DNA of 64,000 nucleotides from Caballeronia pedi (GCF_001544915.2 NZ_FCOE02000026.1:1-64000), one strand, 5' to 3'; counted from the first letter of the stretch, positions 16,511 to 25,244 are shown. Numbers and translations are program-made. The notes: generated by a model from the sequence alone, not told the origin.

Positions 16511-17352
16511 AATCGCTCCGACTTTTCTCCGACGCGCGTTTCAGCGCAGGCTTGACGGTCGGCTGTCTGCTGCTTGGTCTGCAGATCGTGCTGATCGCGT
16601 TCGCGCCGTGGATATCGCCGTATTCGCCCGTGGATGCAGACCCGCTGAACGTGCTGAAGGCACCGTCCTGGCAACACTGGTTCGGAACCGATGTATCGGG
16701 CATGGACATCCTTTCCCGGGTCATCTACGCGACCCGGATCAACTTGCTGATCAGCATCACGGCGGTGGCCGGCGCGTTCGTGATCGGCGTGCCGGTCGGG
16801 CTGATCATCGGCTTCTACCGCAACGCGGTCAGTACGCTCGTGATGCGCGTGTTCGACTTCATCCAGTCGTTTCCCGTGTTCGTCATCGGCATGGCGCTGG
16901 TCTCGGTGATGGGACAGGAAATCTGGAACGTGGCGATCGTCCTGGCCGTGCTGTTCGTACCGATGTTCGCCCGGCTCATCCGGGGCGAGGTTCTCTCCCT
17001 GCGCGACAGGCCGTTCATCAGCGCGGCTCGCTGCAGTGGCGCAACGGATGGCGCCATCATGTTCAGGCACATCCTGCCGAATGCGATCACGCCGGCCATC
17101 GTGCAGATTTCGATCAGCATCGGCATGGCGATTCTCCTGACCGCCGGGTTGTCTTTCGTGGGCGCTGGCGTGCGCATGCCCACGCCCGAGTGGGGCCTCA
17201 TGGTCGCGAACGGCGCTCAGCAAATGATTCTGGGTGTCTGGTGGGCAGCGCTCTTTCCGGGTCTGGCGATCGTGGTCTCCGTGCTCACATTCGCCGTCCT
17301 CGGGGACGCGCTCAAACGCTTTGCTGCTCCAGCCTCGAAAGGTGAAAGATGA
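16507..17352 (+). CDS. ABC transporter permease, DppC/OppC type
   Basis: This 281-residue inner-membrane permease starts at ATG 16507, overlapping the stop of the first permease by four bases. It carries the DppC pattern: an N-terminal membrane segment, a periplasmic loop with HWFGTDVSGMDILSRVIYAT, and the EAA-type loop RCSGATDGAIMFRHILPN. Near the C-terminus GLSFVGAGVRMPTPEWGLM is the usual family signature. Its own stop overlaps the ATPase start by four bases (17349-17352). It forms the membrane channel with the preceding permease. Confidence 0.93.
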   Translation: MKSLRLFSDARFSAGLTVGCLLLGLQIVLIAFAPWISPYSPVDADPLNVLKAPSWQHWFGTDVSGMDILSRVIYATRINLLISITAVAGAFVIGVPVGLIIGFYRNAVSTLVMRVFDFIQSFPVFVIGMALVSVMGQEIWNVAIVLAVLFVPMFARLIRGEVLSLRDRPFISAARCSGATDGAIMFRHILPNAITPAIVQISISIGMAILLTAGLSFVGAGVRMPTPEWGLMVANGAQQMILGVWWAALFPGLAIVVSVLTFAVLGDALKRFAAPASKGER

Positions 17353-19004
17353 ATACTTCCGCAGATTCATTGCTGCTCGAAGTCGACGAGTTGTCGGTCG
17401 ACTGGGGCGACGAGCAGACCAGAGTGCTCGATGGCATCAGCTTTTCACTCAAGCGTGGCGAGATCATCGGCATCGTCGGCGAGACGGGCGCGGGCAAGTC
17501 GGTGCTGGCGCGCGCGATCATCGACATGCTTCCGGAAGGCGCGCGCGTGACCGGCGGCACGATCAAGGTCGAGGGGCGCGACATCCTCAAGCTCAGCGAG
17601 CAGGAGCGGCAGAAATATCGCGGCGGCGATGTCGCGCTCATCGGTACGAACGCAAAGATGCTGCTCGATCCGGTCGAGACGGTCGGCGCGCAGGTCGTGC
17701 GCGTGCTGCGCGACCACAAGCGCATGAGCCGGAAACAGGCGTGGTCCGAAGCGATCGAACTCTTCAGGCAGGTCGGCATCGTCAATCCGGAAGCGAGAGC
17801 GCATTCCTATCCGCATGAAATGTCGGGCGGCATGGCCCAGCGCGTGGTCATCGCGATGGCGCTCATCGCGCAGCCGAAGATTCTGCTGGCCGACGATGCG
17901 ACGCTCGGCCTCGACGCGACGATCCAGCTTCAGGTTCTCGACCTGATGGCGCAAAAGGGCAAGGATCTGGGTCTTGGTGTCGTGCTCATCACGCACGATC
18001 TGGGCATCGTCGCGAATTACTGCGATCGCGTGGCGATCATGAAAGGCGGCAGGCTGATCGAGCTCGCCGAGGTGGAGGACTTCGTCAAGGCGCCCGAGAG
18101 AGAGTACAGCCGCGAGCTGCTCGATGCGGCGAAGGTGCGCCCCTCTACGCTCAGGCTCAATACGGATTCGGCTGCCGGCATTACGCCGAAGCCGCCGCTG
18201 CTCGAGGTCGAGAATCTCGTCAAGACGTTCAAGTCCGACCGCACGCATGCGGTGGTCAGGGCGATCGATGATGTTTCGTTCAGGATCGCGCGAGGTGAAA
18301 CCCTGGCGCTGGTCGGTGAGAGTGGCTCGGGCAAGACCACGACAGGGCAGTGCCTGCTGCGTCTGCTCGAATCGGATGCCGGGACGATACGCTTCGATGG
18401 CCAAAGCACGCGCGCGATGAGCGACGCGGAGTTCCGAGGCATTCGGCGCCACATGCAGATGGTGTTTCAGGAGCCTTACGTGTCGCTCAATCCGCGCTGG
18501 CGCACGGGCGATCTGATCGCGGAACCTTTCGCGCTTCTACCGAAGATGACGCGCGCGGACCGTCAGAAACGCATCCTCGAACTGCTGCAGCTCGTCGGCG
18601 TGTCGGCACGGCGCGTCGGCGCCTATCCGCATGAGCTCACCGCCGGCGAGCAGAAGCGCGTCGGGATCGCGCGGGCGCTGGCTGCCAATCCGGACTTCGT
18701 CGTGTTCGACGAGTGCACGACCGCGCTCGACATTCGCGTCCGTGCGCAGATCATCGATCTCGTGCGCAACCTGCAGGCGGAAATGGGGCTGTCCGCGCTT
18801 TTCATCACGCACGACCTGAACTCCGTACGGTCACTGGCGCACTACGTGGCCGTGATGCAGCACGGGAAGATCGTCGAGACGGGCGAGACGGAATCGATTT
18901 TCGCTTCGCCGGTGCAAGCGTACACGCGCAAGCTGCTGCAGGCCGAACTTCCCATCGAATGCAAACCGAGAGTCGCGGCTCTCGATGTCGCAGGAGCCAG
19001 ATAA
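17349..19004 (+). CDS. Dual-domain ABC ATPase (DppD-DppF fusion type) with one degenerate site
   Basis: This 551-residue protein contains two nucleotide-binding domains, as in GsiA or YejF. NBD2 has Walker A GESGSGKT (about 323-330), Q-loop Gln374 in MVFQEP and Walker B Asp454-Glu455. NBD1 has Walker A GETGAGKS (44-51) and signature MSGGM (158-162), but its Walker B reads ILLADDAT, with Asp183 where the catalytic Glu is expected, and its Q-loop reads ALIGTNAKM, without the usual Gln. The NBD2 signature is LTAGE (430-434) in place of LSGGQ. In the head-to-tail dimer these changes converge on one composite site. Overlaps at both ends couple it to the permease and epimerase genes. Confidence 0.93.
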   Translation: MNTSADSLLLEVDELSVDWGDEQTRVLDGISFSLKRGEIIGIVGETGAGKSVLARAIIDMLPEGARVTGGTIKVEGRDILKLSEQERQKYRGGDVALIGTNAKMLLDPVETVGAQVVRVLRDHKRMSRKQAWSEAIELFRQVGIVNPEARAHSYPHEMSGGMAQRVVIAMALIAQPKILLADDATLGLDATIQLQVLDLMAQKGKDLGLGVVLITHDLGIVANYCDRVAIMKGGRLIELAEVEDFVKAPEREYSRELLDAAKVRPSTLRLNTDSAAGITPKPPLLEVENLVKTFKSDRTHAVVRAIDDVSFRIARGETLALVGESGSGKTTTGQCLLRLLESDAGTIRFDGQSTRAMSDAEFRGIRRHMQMVFQEPYVSLNPRWRTGDLIAEPFALLPKMTRADRQKRILELLQLVGVSARRVGAYPHELTAGEQKRVGIARALAANPDFVVFDECTTALDIRVRAQIIDLVRNLQAEMGLSALFITHDLNSVRSLAHYVAVMQHGKIVETGETESIFASPVQAYTRKLLQAELPIECKPRVAALDVAGAR

Positions 19005-19918
19005 TGAGCAAGGAAAGGGTGCTTGTCACCGGAGCGGCAGGCTTGGTCGGCAATGCGATTGCGCGCGCCCTGCTGGACAGAGGCGACCACGTCATCGCAA
19101 TCGACCGGTTTGCCGGCCGGATCGAAGGTGTCGACATCATGCAATGCGATCTGAACGACATCCACCAACTGCATGCCGTAACCGGCCCCGGCCTTGCCGG
19201 CGTGGTTCATTGCGGTGCGTTTTCCGGCCCGATGGTCGCGCGAGACAACCCGTACGCGATGGTGCAGGTGAACATCGTCGGCACCGCGAATGTGCTTGAA
19301 CTCGCGCGCATCTACAAGTCGCGACGCTTCGTCTTCTGTTCGTCGACCAGCGCGTATGGTCACGCAAAGGGCGATCCGGTGCAGGAAGATTCGCACATGG
19401 AGCCGGAAAGCCTCTACGGCGCGAGCAAGGTCGCGAGCGAGCAGATGGTCTCTGCCTACGCGAAACAATATGGTGTCGACGGGGTCAGTATTCGTCTTTC
19501 GTGGGTGTACGGGCCGCGCCGCACGACCGACTGCGTCATCCGGGACATGCTGACGAACGCGCGAGCCGGCCTTCCGACGACGCTGCCCTTCGGCGCTGAC
19601 TTCCATCGTCAGTTCATCCATGTCGACGATGCGGCCGCCGCGCTGCTCAAGGCGTTCGACGCGCCCGCACTGCCGCGACGCACATACAACGCGACCGGAG
19701 GAACACGGGTCACGCTGTCGGATATCGCGGATATCGTGCGGGACATTTACCCGGCGGCCAGCATCGAACTCGCGAAGGGTCCCGATCCGCTGGACGAGTT
19801 TCAGGACGCGTTCGATCTCTCGGCGGCACGACGCGATCTGGACTACGTCCCGCGTGTCGAACTTGCGGAAGGGATTCACCGATACGCGCGCTGGCTGGAA
19901 AAAACGCAGAAAAGCTAA
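19004..19918 (+). CDS. NAD-dependent epimerase/dehydratase (extended SDR)
   Basis: This 304-residue protein has the extended-SDR Rossmann motif RVLVTGAAGLVGNAIARAL, the active-site FCSSTSAYG and YGASKVASEQM (Tyr-x3-Lys), and the RLSWVYGPRRTTD segment typical of nucleotide-sugar epimerases and related lactone-forming dehydrogenases. It is shorter than UDP-glucose 4-epimerases and resembles uronate dehydrogenase-like catabolic SDRs. Its start shares one base with the ATPase stop (TAATG). Its presence inside an uptake and amide-hydrolysis operon suggests that it acts on the carbon skeleton released from the imported compound. The substrate is unknown. Confidence 0.85.
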   Translation: MSKERVLVTGAAGLVGNAIARALLDRGDHVIAIDRFAGRIEGVDIMQCDLNDIHQLHAVTGPGLAGVVHCGAFSGPMVARDNPYAMVQVNIVGTANVLELARIYKSRRFVFCSSTSAYGHAKGDPVQEDSHMEPESLYGASKVASEQMVSAYAKQYGVDGVSIRLSWVYGPRRTTDCVIRDMLTNARAGLPTTLPFGADFHRQFIHVDDAAAALLKAFDAPALPRRTYNATGGTRVTLSDIADIVRDIYPAASIELAKGPDPLDEFQDAFDLSAARRDLDYVPRVELAEGIHRYARWLEKTQKS

Positions 19919-19929
19919 GGAAGACACTC

Positions 19930-20688
19930 ATGGAATCGTTCTCCCTCGAAGGAAAGGCGGCCGTCGTGACCGGAGGCAATACCGGTATCGGACGCGCGAT
20001 CGTCGAGCTGTTTGCCGCGCACGGAGCGAAGCTTCTCGTCGCGCATTTCAAGGATCAGGAGCGCACCGCAGCGTGGGCATCGGAGCTGGAGGCGCGCGGC
20101 GCCGACGTGAAAGTCGTCGAGTGCGATGTTACCGACGATCAATCGGTTGCGCGACTGGGCGACTGGACGCGCCGTTCTTTCGGACCGGTCGACATTCTGG
20201 TGAACGGAGCGGGCGTCTGCAGCGAAATTCCGTTCGGCAAGCTTTCGGTCGCGGATTGGGACCAGACGATGGCGGTCAACCTGCGCGGCGCGTTCCTCGT
20301 CACGCGTCAGTTCTTCGAAGGCATGAAAGAGCGTCGCTACGGCCGCATCATCAACATCGCCTCACAGCTGGCCTATAAGGGGACGGTGGACGCGGCGCAC
20401 TACTGCGCCTCCAAGGCGGGTCTCGTCGGCTTCACGCGCGCGCTCTCGTACGAGGGAGCGCCGTTTGGCGTAACCGTCAACGCCATCGCGCCGGGGCCGG
20501 TCGAGACGGCGATGCTGGCCGGTTTCACCGACGAATGGCGCGCGATGAAGTTCGCGCAGCTCCCGGCCGGACGCTTCGGTCAGGTCGACGAAATTGCGCC
20601 GACCGCTCTGCTATTGGCGTCGGAAACCGGAGGCGCTTACTACATGGGTCAGACGTTGTCGCCGAACGGCGGCGACGTCATGCTTTAA
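19930..20688 (+). CDS. Short-chain dehydrogenase/reductase (classical SDR)
   Basis: This 252-residue NAD(P)-dependent oxidoreductase shows TGGNTGIGRAIVELF for cofactor binding, NGAGVC (NAG motif), the catalytic Ser in INIASQLAYKG, and Tyr-x3-Lys in HYCASKAGLVGFTRA, then NAIAPGPVETAML. It is of FabG/glucose-1-dehydrogenase type; the sequence does not give the substrate. It starts 11 bp after the epimerase gene with AAGGA before ATG 19930, in the same operon. It probably oxidises or reduces a hydroxy/keto intermediate of this pathway. Confidence 0.88.
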   Translation: MESFSLEGKAAVVTGGNTGIGRAIVELFAAHGAKLLVAHFKDQERTAAWASELEARGADVKVVECDVTDDQSVARLGDWTRRSFGPVDILVNGAGVCSEIPFGKLSVADWDQTMAVNLRGAFLVTRQFFEGMKERRYGRIINIASQLAYKGTVDAAHYCASKAGLVGFTRALSYEGAPFGVTVNAIAPGPVETAMLAGFTDEWRAMKFAQLPAGRFGQVDEIAPTALLLASETGGAYYMGQTLSPNGGDVML

Positions 20689-20704
20689 CGGGACCGGAGA
20701 TTTC

Positions 20705-21625
20705 ATGAGCAACGATCGCACGACACCCGCACGCAATTTCGAGGGTTATGGCGCCAACCCGCCTTCCGCCAACTGGCCGAACGGGGCACGTATCGCAATC
20801 AATCTCGTGTTGAACTACGAGGAAGGTTCCGAACCATCGATCGAGCACGGCGAAACGCAGAGCGAGACGTGGTTCACCGAATCGCATGGCCTGCATTCGG
20901 GCGTGGTCGGTCGGGACCTGGCGGCGGAGGGGCTTTTCGAATACGGCAGCCGAGTCGGCTTCTGGCGGCTCATGCGTATAATTCAAGAGCGTGATTTGCC
21001 GGCGACCATCTACGGATGCGCCCTGGCGCTGGAGCGCAATCCGTCGGCCGCGGCGGCCATTCGAGCGTCGGGCTTCGACGTCTGCAGTCACGGCTGGCGG
21101 TGGATACAGCACTATCGGCTTGCGCCGGAAGAGGAGCGGCAACACATCCGGATGGCAGTCGAGTCGCTCACGCGAACGACAGGCCGACCGCCCGAAGGAT
21201 GGTATTGCCGCTATTCGCCATCGGTGAATACAAGGCGTCTGCTCGTCGAGCACGGCGGCTTTCTGTACGACTCCGACTACTACGGCGATGAACTTCCGTT
21301 CTGGACTACCGCAGGCGAGACGCCGCACCTGGTCATTCCGTATTCGCTGACGACGAATGACGGACAATATGCGGGTACCACGGGCACGTCGCAACAGTGG
21401 TTCGATTTCATGAAAGACGCATTCGACATGCTGTACAGGGAAGGAGCGAAGACGCCGAAGATGATGTCAGTCGGCCTTCATCTCAGGCTGATCGGGCATC
21501 CGGCGAGGGCCGCCGGTCTCGAACGATTCCTCGACTATGTCAAGAGCCACGAGGATGTCTGGTTTGCCCGGCGGATCGATATCGCTCGCCATTGGATCAA
21601 AGAGCATCCTTATCAAGGTGTGTGA
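20705..21625 (+). CDS. Polysaccharide-deacetylase-fold allantoinase-like hydrolase (PuuE type)
   Basis: This 306-residue protein has the layout of the PuuE family, allantoinases built on the polysaccharide-deacetylase (NodB) barrel. Landmarks are WPNGARIAINLVLNYEEGSE near the N-terminus, EYGSRVGFWRLMRIIQE, FDVCSHGWRWIQHYRL with the conserved His-Gly-x-Arg/Trp segment, RPPEGWYCRYSPSVNTRRLL and FLYDSDYYGDELPFW. It starts at 20705 with GGAG before it. A second, unrelated cyclic-amide hydrolase (12288-13697) is encoded in the same gene group. Allantoin is the best-known family substrate, but the lack of other purine-catabolic genes nearby leaves the true substrate open. Confidence 0.85.
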   Translation: MSNDRTTPARNFEGYGANPPSANWPNGARIAINLVLNYEEGSEPSIEHGETQSETWFTESHGLHSGVVGRDLAAEGLFEYGSRVGFWRLMRIIQERDLPATIYGCALALERNPSAAAAIRASGFDVCSHGWRWIQHYRLAPEEERQHIRMAVESLTRTTGRPPEGWYCRYSPSVNTRRLLVEHGGFLYDSDYYGDELPFWTTAGETPHLVIPYSLTTNDGQYAGTTGTSQQWFDFMKDAFDMLYREGAKTPKMMSVGLHLRLIGHPARAAGLERFLDYVKSHEDVWFARRIDIARHWIKEHPYQGV

Positions 21626-21682
21626 CAACCCTCACGCCGGCAACTCCGAGGCGCGCCCCAGCGTCCAGAAAGGCTTTCCAAA

Positions 21683-22393
21683 ATGCCCAAGAATTCAGTT
21701 CTTCCTCTTCTCAACGATACGCAGTCGACCGACAGCACGAGCGACGAAATCTACGAGCGAATCTACCTTGCAATCCTGGAGCATCGGCTGACACCGGGAA
21801 CGAAGCTGGCCGAAGAGCGCCTGGCTTCGATCTTCAAGGCCAGTCGCGCGCGGGTGCGGGAAGCGCTGAGCAAGCTGGCCTATGAGCAGATCGTCGAGGT
21901 TTTTCCCAAGCGAGGCTGGTTCGTCGCAAAGCCTTCGGTGGAACAGGCTCGGGATGTATTCGAGGCCCGCAGACTGATCGAGCCCGCAGTCATGCGCCGC
22001 CTGGCCAATAGCATGACCGAAGAGAAGCGAGCGGCATTGAAGGAACATCTGAATAAGGAGATGAACGCTCGTAAAGTCGAAGACAAGCGCGCGATCATAC
22101 GTTTGTCCGGAGAGTTTCATAACCTTGCGGCAGCGCTCGCCGGTAACTCGTCATTCACCCGCAGCTTGCGCGAGCTTTCCACCCTGACATGCCTGGTCAT
22201 TCTTCTGTACAACGCACCGATCGTTGCGAGCTGCCGGGCCGACGAACATGAGCGTATCGTCGTCGCTTTGAATCAAGGCGATGGCGAAACGGCCGCGAAG
22301 ATCATGCTCGAGCATCTCGACCACATCGAAGGTTCATTGGATCTGGACTCGACCGAGGAAGAAGCGGACCTTGAAGAGATCTTCCTGCGCTAA
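21683..22393 (+). CDS. GntR-family regulator, FadR/VanR (FCD) subgroup
   Basis: This 236-residue regulator has an N-terminal winged helix (YERIYLAILEHRLTPGTKL, SRARVREALSKLAYEQIVEV, FPKRGWFVAKPS) and a C-terminal all-helical FCD ligand domain with ARDVFEARRLIEPAV and the DEHERIVVALNQGDGETAAK region that supplies metal/ligand histidines. The extreme C-terminus is acidic. It follows the PuuE-like gene by 57 bp and probably controls the whole 12288-21625 module. Candidate operators are the GACATGTC-type dyads upstream of 12288. A TGTGTGACAACC word just before this gene may be an autoregulatory site. Confidence 0.9.
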   Translation: MPKNSVLPLLNDTQSTDSTSDEIYERIYLAILEHRLTPGTKLAEERLASIFKASRARVREALSKLAYEQIVEVFPKRGWFVAKPSVEQARDVFEARRLIEPAVMRRLANSMTEEKRAALKEHLNKEMNARKVEDKRAIIRLSGEFHNLAAALAGNSSFTRSLRELSTLTCLVILLYNAPIVASCRADEHERIVVALNQGDGETAAKIMLEHLDHIEGSLDLDSTEEEADLEEIFLR

Positions 22394-22396
22394 TCC

Positions 22397-22420
22397 GGGG
22401 CTGGACAAATCCAGCGTCCC
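22397..22420. terminator. Hairpin between convergent GntR and TIM-barrel genes
   Basis: GCTGGA (22400-22405) pairs with TCCAGC (22410-22415) around an AC-rich four-base loop, and GGG/CCC extends the stem across a two-base bulge. It lies a few bases after the GntR stop and before the stop of the convergent gene, so it could terminate both transcripts. It lacks a T-tract. Confidence 0.4.
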
Positions 22421-22445
22421 GACATTCTACGCAAACGGATCAGCC

Positions 22446-23297
22446 TCAGCAGACCGATTGCAGTCGCGCGGCGCACGTCTGCAAGACTTCATCGGGTGGA
22501 CGCTTCCACCAGTTGTCGCGCGAAAAAATCTCGACTTCGACCATGCCCGCATAGCCCGCATGCTCGACGCGCTGCCGGAAGCCCTGCAGGTCGATCACGC
22601 CGTCTCCCATCATGCCGCGATCGAGCAACAGATCGGTCGTCGGCACCAGCCAGTCGGAGACGTGGTACGCGTAAATGCGATTGTCCTTGCCGGTCGAAGA
22701 CAGCAACGCGTCCAGCCGCGCGTCCCACCAGCAGTGATAGACGTCGACCGCGATTCCAAGGAAGCCATCGTTATGTGGATCGAGTTCGCGCGCAAGCGCG
22801 TTCGCCTGGTCGAGCGTGTTGATCACCGACCTTTCGCCCGCATACATCGGATGCAGCGGTTCGATCGCCAGGCGGACGCCCAGCTTGCGCGCCGCTTCGA
22901 GCAATGCGCCGATGCCGTCCTGTACCTGCGTGCGCGCGGCCGGCAGATCGCGGTTACCTTCAGGCAGGCCGCCCACGACCATCACGAAACATTCAGCGCC
23001 CAGTTCGGCCGCATCGTTCAACGCCCGAACGTTCGACTGGATGTTGGCCAGACGCGCCTCTCGCGTCGGGGCAGGGAAGTACGTCGACCGGCAGTACCCG
23101 CTGACCTTGAGTTCCAGCGCGCGAATCTGCCTGGCGATCTTGCTCACGCCGGCGGCTTCGACTTCATGACGCCACGGGGCCAAGCCACCGAACCCCGCCT
23201 TTGCGATCCGGTCGATCGTCACGCCGATGGGTTCGCGGTGTCCCAGCGTTGCGGTATTGATCGAGCAACGCGAGAGGTGAAGAGGTTCCACGATCAT
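22446..23297 (-). CDS. TIM-barrel sugar phosphate isomerase/epimerase family protein
   Basis: This 283-residue protein has the xylose-isomerase-like barrel. It begins with LSRCSINTATLG and shows metal ligands Glu in RLAIEPLHPMYAG, Asp in GIAVDVYHCWWD, His in IYAYHVSDWLVP and Glu in GMVEVEIFSRDNWWK. ATG 23297 overlaps the stop of the DUF993 gene by ATGA, which decides the start over ATG 23306. It is the last gene of the SDR-DUF993-isomerase operon. Such enzymes commonly isomerise or epimerise ketoses, inosose-like polyols or keto acids. The particular reaction is unknown, though the tight coupling to DUF993 suggests sequential steps. Confidence 0.87.
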   Translation of the reverse strand: MIVEPLHLSRCSINTATLGHREPIGVTIDRIAKAGFGGLAPWRHEVEAAGVSKIARQIRALELKVSGYCRSTYFPAPTREARLANIQSNVRALNDAAELGAECFVMVVGGLPEGNRDLPAARTQVQDGIGALLEAARKLGVRLAIEPLHPMYAGERSVINTLDQANALARELDPHNDGFLGIAVDVYHCWWDARLDALLSSTGKDNRIYAYHVSDWLVPTTDLLLDRGMMGDGVIDLQGFRQRVEHAGYAGMVEVEIFSRDNWWKRPPDEVLQTCAARLQSVC

Positions 23298-24457
23298 TGC
23301 GCACATCCGAGCGTGGTCATGACCGCTCGCATGCGGCTCGTGGCCAACTCGGGATCCTTGAGCAGATTCGCCTGATCGGCGAGCCGGAAGACTTCCGCCA
23401 GATAGGCAGGCGGCCTCATGCCATGATGCCCGCCCAGCATGAAGAAGTGCGGCTGGAATCCGTTCAGATAGGCGAGGAACACGACCCCGGTCTTGTAGTA
23501 CTGCGTCGGCGCGCGGAAGATATGGCGCGACAACGGCACCGTTGGCGCGAGCAGTTCGTCATAGCGAGCAAGATCGTTCGCGGCGAGCGCGGACAGCGCC
23601 TGTGACGCCGCAGGCGCGATCGCATCGAAGATGCCGAGCAGCGCGTGCGAATAGCCGAACTCGTCGCCGGCGAGGAGAACGGGATAGTTGAAGTCGTCGC
23701 CGGTGTACATCTTCACGGACGCAGGAAGGCGTCGGCGGAAGGCGATCTCCTTCGCATCGTCCAGCAACGAAATCTTGATGCCGTCGATCTTCGCTTCATT
23801 CGCGGCGATGACTTCGAGGCAGACCTTCGCCGCGCTTTCGAAGTCGGCATGGCCCCAGTATCCGGCCAGTTCGGGATCGAACGCCTCGCCGAGCCAGTGG
23901 AGAATGACCGGCTTGTCGCACGCAGCCAGCACTGCGCGATACACACGAATGTAGTCGTTCGCATCGCTGGCCACGCGCGCGAGGGCGCGGCTCGCCATCA
24001 GGATGATCTGGCCGCCCGCACGCTGCACGCTTTCGATTTGCGTCAAATAGGCCTTGATCACGTCGTCGCACGAGCGCGCGTCGTTGACCGGCAAGTGATC
24101 CGTGCCGCAGCCCGATGCGACAGACGCGCCGGGAATGTCGCGCGTTTCATTCAGCGTGCGCACGATCAGCTCTTTCGCCGAGTCCCACGACAGGCCCATG
24201 CCGCGTTGCGCCGTATCCATCGCCTCCGCGATCCCCAGACCTTGCTCGAGAAGATAACGGCGATATTCGATGGTCCGGTCCCAGTCGATCGCGCACGGTT
24301 GCCCGAGTTCGCCGCTACGCAATGGATCGGCGACCACGTGCGCCGCCGAATAGGCGATGCGGTTGAACGGCGCCGCAGGCTTGACGGCCTGCAACGGCGT
24401 GCCGGTCAGACGGTAATCGACGAGTGTGCCGTCGAGGGTAGGGAGCTTGATTTGCAT
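23294..24457 (-). CDS. DUF993 family protein (aldolase-like TIM barrel)
   Basis: This 387-residue protein matches the DUF993 family, related to dihydrodipicolinate-synthase-type aldolases but without an established function. Recognised stretches are FNRIAYSAAHVVADPLR, CAIDWDRTIEYRRYLLEQG and GLGIAEAMDTAQRGMGLSW, the barrel strand KPVILHWLGEAFDPEL, DGIKISLLDDAKEI with a lysine at the usual Schiff-base strand position, and FFMLGGHHGMRPPAYLAEV. The start at 24457 follows the SDR stop by 16 bp, and its end overlaps the isomerase. In other genomes DUF993 genes often sit beside sugar isomerase and dehydrogenase genes. An aldol cleavage or keto-acid-processing role is inference. Confidence 0.85.
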   Translation of the reverse strand: MQIKLPTLDGTLVDYRLTGTPLQAVKPAAPFNRIAYSAAHVVADPLRSGELGQPCAIDWDRTIEYRRYLLEQGLGIAEAMDTAQRGMGLSWDSAKELIVRTLNETRDIPGASVASGCGTDHLPVNDARSCDDVIKAYLTQIESVQRAGGQIILMASRALARVASDANDYIRVYRAVLAACDKPVILHWLGEAFDPELAGYWGHADFESAAKVCLEVIAANEAKIDGIKISLLDDAKEIAFRRRLPASVKMYTGDDFNYPVLLAGDEFGYSHALLGIFDAIAPAASQALSALAANDLARYDELLAPTVPLSRHIFRAPTQYYKTGVVFLAYLNGFQPHFFMLGGHHGMRPPAYLAEVFRLADQANLLKDPELATSRMRAVMTTLGCAQ

Positions 24458-24473
24458 GGTTCGAGTCTCGAGA

Positions 24474-25244
24474 TCAGTATTTGGAAACAAGCAGACCGCC
24501 ATCGACGCGGATCGCCTGACCGACGCTGAACGGCAGACCACCCGTCGCCAGCGTGCGCACCGTCAGCGCGACTTCATCCGGCTTGCCCCATCGTTTGATG
24601 GCGGTCAGCCCGTTCTCCATGAGCGCGTCGTAGCGCGCCTTCGATGGCGCGGTCATTTCCGTTTCGATCAGGCCCGGCTGCACTTCGAATACGCTGACGC
24701 CCAGTTCAGCGAGCCGCAGAGTGAACAGGGTCGTGGCCATCGACAGCCCTGCCTTCGACACGCAATACTCGCTGCGCTGTGGCGACGCCGCGACTGCGTT
24801 GGACGAGGTGATCGTGATGATCGAGCGATTAGCGGCCGATTGCGACGCCCGGGCGACACGCCGGCCGAATGCCTGCATCAGGAAGAAGGTGCCGCGCGTG
24901 TTGACGTTCAGGCAGCGGTCGTAGCTTTCGGGTGTGACATCGAGCAGATCGCCGCGCGACATGACGGACACGCCGGCGTTATTGACCAGGCAGGTGACGG
25001 GGCCGAGCGCAACCTCGGCCGCCTGAAACAGCGCGTCGTGGTGCGCAATGTCCGCGAGGTTCGATGTGAGCGCCACGCACTTCACACCGGTGCGTTCGAT
25101 GTCGTCGCGCGTGGCGACCAGTTCCTCCGATGTCTCGACGTCCGTGATGGCGATATCGAACCCGGCATTGGCAAGTTCGAGCGCGATCGCCCGACCGATG
25201 CCGCGACGCGCGCCCGTGACCAGCGCAACCTGGCGTTGCTCCAT
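24474..25244 (-). CDS. Short-chain dehydrogenase/reductase
   Basis: This 256-residue classical SDR has the cofactor motif VTGARRGIGRAIALELA, the NNAGVSV motif, catalytic Ser in ITITSSNAVAA and Tyr-x3-Lys in EYCVSKAGLSMATTLF. The C-terminus includes VRTLATGGLPFSVGQAIRVD, typical of FabG-like 2-keto-3-deoxy or polyol dehydrogenases. AGGAG stands eight bases before the ATG. It is the first gene of the three-gene minus-strand operon, and a strong TetR-type dyad lies 57 bp upstream of its start. It would supply the oxidation step preceding the DUF993 and isomerase steps. The substrate is not identifiable. Confidence 0.9.
   Translation of the reverse strand: MEQRQVALVTGARRGIGRAIALELANAGFDIAITDVETSEELVATRDDIERTGVKCVALTSNLADIAHHDALFQAAEVALGPVTCLVNNAGVSVMSRGDLLDVTPESYDRCLNVNTRGTFFLMQAFGRRVARASQSAANRSIITITSSNAVAASPQRSEYCVSKAGLSMATTLFTLRLAELGVSVFEVQPGLIETEMTAPSKARYDALMENGLTAIKRWGKPDEVALTVRTLATGGLPFSVGQAIRVDGGLLVSKY

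Noticed and set aside
15470-19004. Nickel importer (NikBCDE) assignment for the ABC system
   Set aside because: The binding protein and permeases are of the same superfamily, but no nickel or hydrogenase/urease genes are near, and the amidohydrolase context points to an organic substrate.
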